Origin: UBA7692 sp033578915
GTDB taxonomy: Bacteria; Bacteroidota; Bacteroidia; Chitinophagales; LD1
Length of the DNA stretch: 10,568 nucleotides
Direction of reading: 5' to 3'
Assembly (NCBI GenBank): GCA_033578915.1
Contig: JAVQWQ010000082.1
Coordinates: forward strand, 1-10,568
Shown in pieces: positions 6,930 through 10,568 of this stretch; position 1 is the first letter of the stretch; the number at the start of each line of letters is the position of its first letter. The position numbers and the translations under genes were made by a program. Under the pieces are notes generated by a model. The model saw nothing but the letters and a program-made list of their open reading frames with translations, was not told the DNA's origin and made no database searches.

Positions 6930-7463
6930 ATGAGCGAGGATAAAAAGTGGTATGTTGTTCGCGTCATCAGCGGCCAGGAAAAGAAAATACGTGATCACAT
7001 TAAATTGGAGATTGCCCGTTCTAAGTGGGAAGATATTATTACGAATATTTTGATTCCTACAGAGAAGGTTTATACCATAAAAAATGGCAAGAAGACCATT
7101 AAAGAAAAAAACATGTTTCCGGGCTACATCTACATGGAAGTAGATACCAAAAAAATCAACAACGATATTTTAACCCAGATTAAACAAATTCACGGAGTTC
7201 TCCAATATCTCGGCACTCTCAGCCATGCAGAGGAATTAAAACTTCTCGGCAAAGCTGATGAATTACTTGAATCCGGAGAAAAATTAGCCGAGCCGTTTAT
7301 TATTCATGAAGACGTAAAGATTATTGATGGCCCCTTTAATGGTTTCATTGGCTCTATTGAAGAAATTCATAACGACAAGAAAAAACTGAAGGTTGAGGTA
7401 AAAATTTTTGGCAGAAAGACACCAGTTGAGGTAAGTTTCATGCAGGTCGAGAAAATTGCCTAA
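6930..7463 (+). CDS. nusG: Transcription termination/antitermination factor NusG
   Basis: NusG binds RNA polymerase through its NGN domain and links it to Rho or to the ribosome through its KOW domain. The 177-residue product shows KWYVVRVISGQEKKI (6-20) and MFPGYIYMEV (62-71) in the NGN domain. The linker is at about 105-123. The KOW domain (about 124-177) carries EDVKIIDGPFNGFIGSIEEI and ends in VEVSFMQVEKI. Length is normal. It directly follows secE, as in most bacteria. What follows is not rplK but an acyltransferase gene whose likely ATG is 13 bp after the nusG stop, with no terminator between them. Confidence 0.97.
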   Translation: MSEDKKWYVVRVISGQEKKIRDHIKLEIARSKWEDIITNILIPTEKVYTIKNGKKTIKEKNMFPGYIYMEVDTKKINNDILTQIKQIHGVLQYLGTLSHAEELKLLGKADELLESGEKLAEPFIIHEDVKIIDGPFNGFIGSIEEIHNDKKKLKVEVKIFGRKTPVEVSFMQVEKIA

Positions 7464-7476
7464 ACACTTTTTACTT

Positions 7477-8088
7477 ATGCTCCGGCGCATCAGCAATTGG
7501 TTAATCAGGTTAATTGGCTGGAGGCTGAATTTACACGGTTACACACCTAAAAATTTTTCACGCTCGGTCATGGTGGCCGCCCCCCACACGAGTAACATGG
7601 ATTTTCCTTTAGCAATGTTGTGTTTCTTTGCAATGGGGATTCCGGTGCGTTTTACTATAAAAAAAGAATGGATGCGCTTTCCGTTTAATCTTGTGATTGG
7701 GCCACTTGGCGGCATTGCCATAGATCGCAGCCCCCGCCAGCCGGGCGAGCAACGCAGGAGTATGACCGAAGCGATGATAGATTTATTTCATCAAAGAAAA
7801 GAATTGGTGGTTTTGGTAACACCAGAGGGAACTCGCAGCCGCAACGAAAAATGGAAGACCGGATTTTACTATGTGGCCCTTGGCGCCAAAGTGCCCTTAG
7901 CTCTAGGGTATCTCGACTATGAGAAGAAAGAAGCAGGTGTAGGCATGCTCTTTGAACCAACGGGCAATATAGAAGCAGATATGCAGATAATTATGGACTT
8001 TTACAGAGACAAGAAAGGAAGATATCCTGAAAAATTCAGCACTGATAAAACATACGATAAGCGTGCTGTCCACACCTCCGGTCAATAA
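7477..8088 (+). CDS. PlsC-family 1-acyl-sn-glycerol-3-phosphate (lyso-lipid) acyltransferase
   Basis: This 203-residue protein belongs to the PlsC/LPLAT acyltransferases, which move an acyl chain to a glycerolipid at the inner membrane. The catalytic HX4D motif is HTSNMD (H37-D42), preceded by the strand VMVAAP. The second motif, GGIAIDRS (78-85), and the phosphate-binding EGTR (117-120) are in order and well spaced, followed by KTGFYYVALGAKVPLALGY. It is shorter than E. coli PlsC and resembles a compact form common in Bacteroidota, whose exact acyl acceptor is uncertain. I chose ATG 7477; an in-frame TTG at 7456 would add seven residues and overlap nusG by 8 bp, which is less likely. The gene appears to be read with secE-nusG. 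Confidence 0.88.
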   Translation: MLRRISNWLIRLIGWRLNLHGYTPKNFSRSVMVAAPHTSNMDFPLAMLCFFAMGIPVRFTIKKEWMRFPFNLVIGPLGGIAIDRSPRQPGEQRRSMTEAMIDLFHQRKELVVLVTPEGTRSRNEKWKTGFYYVALGAKVPLALGYLDYEKKEAGVGMLFEPTGNIEADMQIIMDFYRDKKGRYPEKFSTDKTYDKRAVHTSGQ

Positions 8089-8185
8089 AGCCATTATACT
8101 TACATTCATTCATTATGCTTCATTTATCTTTTTCTTGTATATTGTATTTCTTCTAATTTTTAATTTCGGACTAAAATTTATTTCA

Positions 8186-8617
8186 ATGAAAAGGCCTGTT
8201 CTATTATTTATTGCTTTGATAAGCTTTTTCGTAAAAGTATCTGCTACAGGAAATGGAATCGAGAATGTTTGGTATAATGAAGAAAAGGATGGTAAAATTC
8301 TAATTTACAAAGAAAATGGTCTATATTTTGGTAAGATAGTTTGGCTGAAAGAGCCACTGGAGAATGGTAAGCCACGATTAGATAAAAACAATCCGGATCC
8401 TAATCTAGCTAAGAAGCCTCTGTTGGGAGCGGTTATCATAAAAAACTTTGTTCAAAAAAATGAGAATGAGTTTGTGGGAGGAACCATCTATGACCCTAAG
8501 AATGGTAAGACTTATTCCTGTAAGATGACTTTGAAAGGAAAAATAGTAGATGTGCGCGGCTACATCGGAATTCCTGCTTTTGGAAGAACCACTGTTTGGA
8601 CTTTGGCAGAAGATTAA
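8186..8617 (+). CDS. DUF2147 family exported protein
   Basis: This 143-residue protein is predicted to be secreted to the periplasm or beyond. It starts with MKRPVLLFIALISFFVKVSA, a basic N-terminus and hydrophobic core with likely signal-peptidase cleavage near residue 20. The mature part carries the DUF2147 (PF09917) pattern. That pattern includes an early W (29), GKI and YKENGLYFGKIVW (41-53), a D-x-NxxDP element followed by a KKPLLG turn (65-81), GGTIYDPKNGKTYSCKM (98-113) and the closing VRGYIGIPAFGRTTVW (123-138). The family is a small beta-rich fold of unknown function. A GTG at 8063 is in frame but would overlap the acyltransferase gene and put 41 unusual residues before the signal peptide, so ATG 8186 is preferred. 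A gap of 97 bp precedes it. Confidence 0.87.
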   Translation: MKRPVLLFIALISFFVKVSATGNGIENVWYNEEKDGKILIYKENGLYFGKIVWLKEPLENGKPRLDKNNPDPNLAKKPLLGAVIIKNFVQKNENEFVGGTIYDPKNGKTYSCKMTLKGKIVDVRGYIGIPAFGRTTVWTLAED

Positions 8618-8623
8618 ATGGCC

Positions 8624-8644
8624 AGATATCCGTTTTTGATATCT
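8624..8644 (+). terminator. Weak hairpin after the DUF2147 gene
   Basis: AGATATC (8624-8630) and GATATCT (8638-8644) form a perfect 7-bp inverted repeat around a 7-base loop, six bases past the DUF2147 stop. The stem is A/T-rich and no T-run follows, so it may only stabilise the mRNA end or be chance. Confidence 0.25.
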
Positions 8645-8722
8645 CTGTTATTGATGCAAAGAAGTTTATCACTGATTGTTTTATTTTGGGTATGAGCCTT
8701 TTTATGCGTACGTTTGCGCTCT

Positions 8723-9148
8723 ATGGCTCTCGACTGGTTAGCCTATGCACTGTTGGCAATGTTATTTGCCGGACTTACATCAGTATTGGCAAAATTTGGA
8801 TTACAACACATTAATTCCGATTTAGGAGTTGCCATCAGGACCGCTACTTTATTTGGAATAATTACGCTTCATCTTATTGCTGTTAAAGGTTACAAGGATT
8901 TGCCTCTTTTAGATGCAAAGTCAGTGCTTTTTCTCTGCCTCTCAGGTTGTACTACAGCATTGTCCTGGATATTTTATTATCGAGCCATTAAAACAGGCAA
9001 TGTATCTTATGTGGCAACGATAGACAAGGGGAGCATACTCATTACCATTCTGCTTTCTGTTGTATTCCTTCGCGAGCCTCTTACGCCCAAACTGCTTATT
9101 GGCGCTTTTTTAATAATCACAGGATTGCTTATTCTGGTATGGAAATAG
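8723..9148 (+). CDS. Half-size EamA (drug/metabolite transporter) family protein
   Basis: This is a 141-residue inner-membrane protein with about five hydrophobic segments (roughly 4-24, 34-53, 66-86, 96-117 and 122-140), forming a single EamA domain (PF00892). Family features are the start LAYALLAMLFAGLTSVLAKFGL, the middle ALSWIFYYRAIKTGNVSYVATIDK (80-102) and the ending LREPLTPKLLIGAFLIITGLLIL. Most DMT transporters contain two such domains, so this one probably works as a dimer. The substrate is unknown. ATG 8723 is chosen; an in-frame TTG at 8714 would add three residues. The ATG at 8704 is out of frame. The 3' end overlaps the next gene by 10 bp, indicating coupled translation with the phosphatase. 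Confidence 0.88.
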   Translation: MALDWLAYALLAMLFAGLTSVLAKFGLQHINSDLGVAIRTATLFGIITLHLIAVKGYKDLPLLDAKSVLFLCLSGCTTALSWIFYYRAIKTGNVSYVATIDKGSILITILLSVVFLREPLTPKLLIGAFLIITGLLILVWK

Positions 9149-9804
9149 ACTGCCAAGCGGTGATATTTGACATGGATGGCCTATTGGTGGACTCCGAACC
9201 ATATTGGCGAAAAGCTGAAATAGAAGTATTCAAAACGGTTGGCCTTTTTCTAACCGAGGAAGATTGTATGAAAACAACAGGTTTTCGTTTTGATGAAGTT
9301 GTAGAGTACTGGTTTCATCAAAAGCCGTGGATAATGAAATCAGTAGCGCAGGTTGAGGAGGAAGTGCTTAAACTGATGGAAAACTATATTAAAAATCACT
9401 CGCCTTTAATGGACGGGGCAGATGAAGCTATTGCGACAGCTAGTAACCTAAGCAAAAAGGTGGCAATAGCATCTTCCTCTCCATTGCGGCTCATCCATTG
9501 TGTGGCTGAGCGATTAGGTGGCATAAAACGCTTTGATGCTTTGGTATCTGCTGAGTTTGAGCCTTATGGTAAGCCACATCCGGGGGTTTATCTTGCAGCA
9601 GCAAGACAACTTGGTCTTAGGCCTGAAAAATGCGTTGCTGTTGAAGATTCCCTTAACGGGGTCATTGCAGCTAAGGCTGCAAGGATGTATTGTGTTGCTA
9701 TACCTGCTCCTCACGATCGTTCAAATCAAAAATTTTTCTTAGCCGATCAAATTTTTTATTCCCTAAGCGAGTTTACAGCTTGGCTGAGAAATATGCCAGA
9801 TTGA
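9139..9804 (+). CDS. hxpB: HAD-superfamily sugar-phosphatase, HxpB/YniC-like
   Basis: This 221-residue cytoplasmic phosphatase has a Rossmann-like HAD core. Motif I is FDMDGLLVDSE (10-20), with nucleophile D11 and acid/base D13. A helical cap domain runs from about 20 to 85. Motif II is S112 in AIASSSP, motif III is K145 in YGKPHPGVYL, and motif IV is VEDSLNG (168-174). The SAEFEPYGKPHP segment, AKAARMYCVAIPAPHD and the LADQIFYSLSEF ending closely resemble E. coli HxpB (YniC), which removes phosphate from 2-deoxyglucose 6-phosphate and other hexose phosphates. Substrates in this organism are inferred from that resemblance; beta-phosphoglucomutase is a related alternative that I consider less likely. 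The ATG lies inside the 3' end of the EamA gene, so translation is likely coupled. Confidence 0.87.
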   Translation: MEIDCQAVIFDMDGLLVDSEPYWRKAEIEVFKTVGLFLTEEDCMKTTGFRFDEVVEYWFHQKPWIMKSVAQVEEEVLKLMENYIKNHSPLMDGADEAIATASNLSKKVAIASSSPLRLIHCVAERLGGIKRFDALVSAEFEPYGKPHPGVYLAAARQLGLRPEKCVAVEDSLNGVIAAKAARMYCVAIPAPHDRSNQKFFLADQIFYSLSEFTAWLRNMPD

Positions 9805-9836
9805 AAATGTCTATCGAGTTGATGTATATTTCCTTT

Positions 9837-9867
9837 TGGCTACTATTTTAAAGCCATAATTATTTTT
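9837..9867 (+). terminator. Candidate intrinsic terminator after the phosphatase gene
   Basis: TGGCT (9837-9841) pairs with AGCCA (9852-9856) around a 10-base loop, followed by the T-rich TAATTATTTTT (9857-9867). The stem is only 5 bp, so it is weak. Its place, 33 bp past the hxpB stop and before the next gene, fits an operon end. Confidence 0.3.
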
Positions 9868-9970
9868 ACAACCCAATAAGAGCAGTCATACAAGAAAAGT
9901 GTTATCTGTATTGCCGGGATATTATAAACATGAAATTGGAAGAATACCAGCGTTGGCCGAAAAAAAAGAT

Positions 9971-10568
9971 ATGAGCCTGTATCTGGAAGTTACCCCATTT
10001 CATTTCTCGGCAGCTGTGGCAGTGGAGGCATTCAACCAGTTTCAATACCTTATTGATTTTTCTTTCAGTAAAAGAATAAGTGAAGAAAAGCTACCGGAAG
10101 TGCTTTCGGGAATCACATCCTCGCATCCTGAGCTGAACTATTCTTATGGTAAGATTAAGATAGCCTTTTGGTGTGAAACAGAACTGGTTCCAAAAGGATT
10201 TGAACACTATACAGGAGATACGCTTTTAGAGCCTGTAAAAGAAAACATCTTCGCAGCATATAAAATTGATGATTCATTATTTGAAGTGGCAAGAAGATCG
10301 TTCGCAAATTTCAGCGTTACCACTGTGCAGACAACGTTTATTCGACAGGCTCTGTCCATTCGTAGCGGGGTTTTTGTTTTGACTTTTCAAGATTGCTTTG
10401 GAGTTGCATTGATACCCAATGAAGAACAACTTGTCCTTAATAATTGGTTTAGTTATAAGAACCCTGAAGATTTTTTGTACTTTTTATTGATGGCTTGTGA
10501 ATCTCTGCAGATAGATCGCTCTGCTATTCCATTATTCTGCTGCGGGCGTACGGATAAGTCCTCGCCTA
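9971..10568 (+). CDS. DUF3822-like protein of unknown function, N-terminal part (runs off window)
   Basis: A reading frame without stops runs from upstream of 9971 to the right edge and gives at least 199 residues. The product opens MSLYLEVTPFHFSAAV. Later come KIAFWCETELVPKGF, FTLT-like strands around SGVFVLTFQDCFGVALI, and NPEDFLYFLLMACESLQID followed by PLFCCGR near the edge. This alternation of strands, the VPKGF element and the late FxYFLL helix followed by a short glycine turn resemble DUF3822, a Bacteroidota family of about 260-270 residues often found near rsmD and coaD. The match is by memory of the family, so it is tentative. The start is unsure: ATG 9971 is the first in-frame ATG, but the frame is open back to 9860, with GTG 9899 and TTG 9911 as alternatives. 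The segment EKKD just before M fits a longer N-terminus. Confidence 0.6.
   Translation, partial: MSLYLEVTPFHFSAAVAVEAFNQFQYLIDFSFSKRISEEKLPEVLSGITSSHPELNYSYGKIKIAFWCETELVPKGFEHYTGDTLLEPVKENIFAAYKIDDSLFEVARRSFANFSVTTVQTTFIRQALSIRSGVFVLTFQDCFGVALIPNEEQLVLNNWFSYKNPEDFLYFLLMACESLQIDRSAIPLFCCGRTDKSSP

Noticed and set aside
8063..8185. GTG start for the DUF2147 gene giving an extra 41 N-terminal residues with a second hydrophobic stretch
   Set aside because: It overlaps the acyltransferase gene by 26 bp, and the ATG at 8186 yields a standard signal peptide directly followed by the conserved domain.

Overview
The window looks like a chromosomal housekeeping segment of a Bacteroidota bacterium, probably of the Chitinophagia/Sphingobacteriia type. 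Four things point there: the rplM-rpsI-rpsB-tsf order, a tRNA-Trp directly in front of secE and nusG, almost no Shine-Dalgarno sequences before the start codons, and a match to the Bacteroidota promoter box TAnnTTTG upstream of the tRNA. The DNA is AT-rich, with low-complexity A/T runs between genes. No phage, insertion sequence, CRISPR array or defence system was recognised.

Layout. The left edge holds the 3' end of purL (+), which converges on a 2-oxoglutarate/Fe(II) oxygenase gene (-). Next, still on the minus strand, come an EVE-domain gene and an APC-type amino acid permease gene 2 bp apart; the permease is upstream and the pair is probably an operon. The minus strand then carries the ribosomal operon rplM-rpsI-rpsB-tsf, with gaps of 15, 21 and 46 bp. 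A 241-bp divergent intergenic region separates it from a plus-strand unit: tRNA-Trp(CCA), secE, nusG and a PlsC-family acyltransferase gene. After this lie a secreted DUF2147 protein, a half-size EamA (DMT) transporter overlapping a HAD sugar-phosphatase (hxpB-like), and a DUF3822-type gene cut by the right edge.

Function. Most of the window serves translation and its coupling to transcription and secretion: uL13, uS9, uS2, EF-Ts, tRNA-Trp, SecE and NusG. The rest serves purine synthesis, amino acid uptake, phospholipid acylation and removal of unwanted sugar phosphates.

The most unusual point is gene order. The common cluster tuf - tRNA-Trp - secE - nusG - rplK - rplA is broken on both sides: the ribosomal operon lies upstream in the opposite orientation, and an acyltransferase gene begins 13 bp after nusG where rplK is expected. 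I found no convincing undescribed system; the remaining findings are modest, testable observations.
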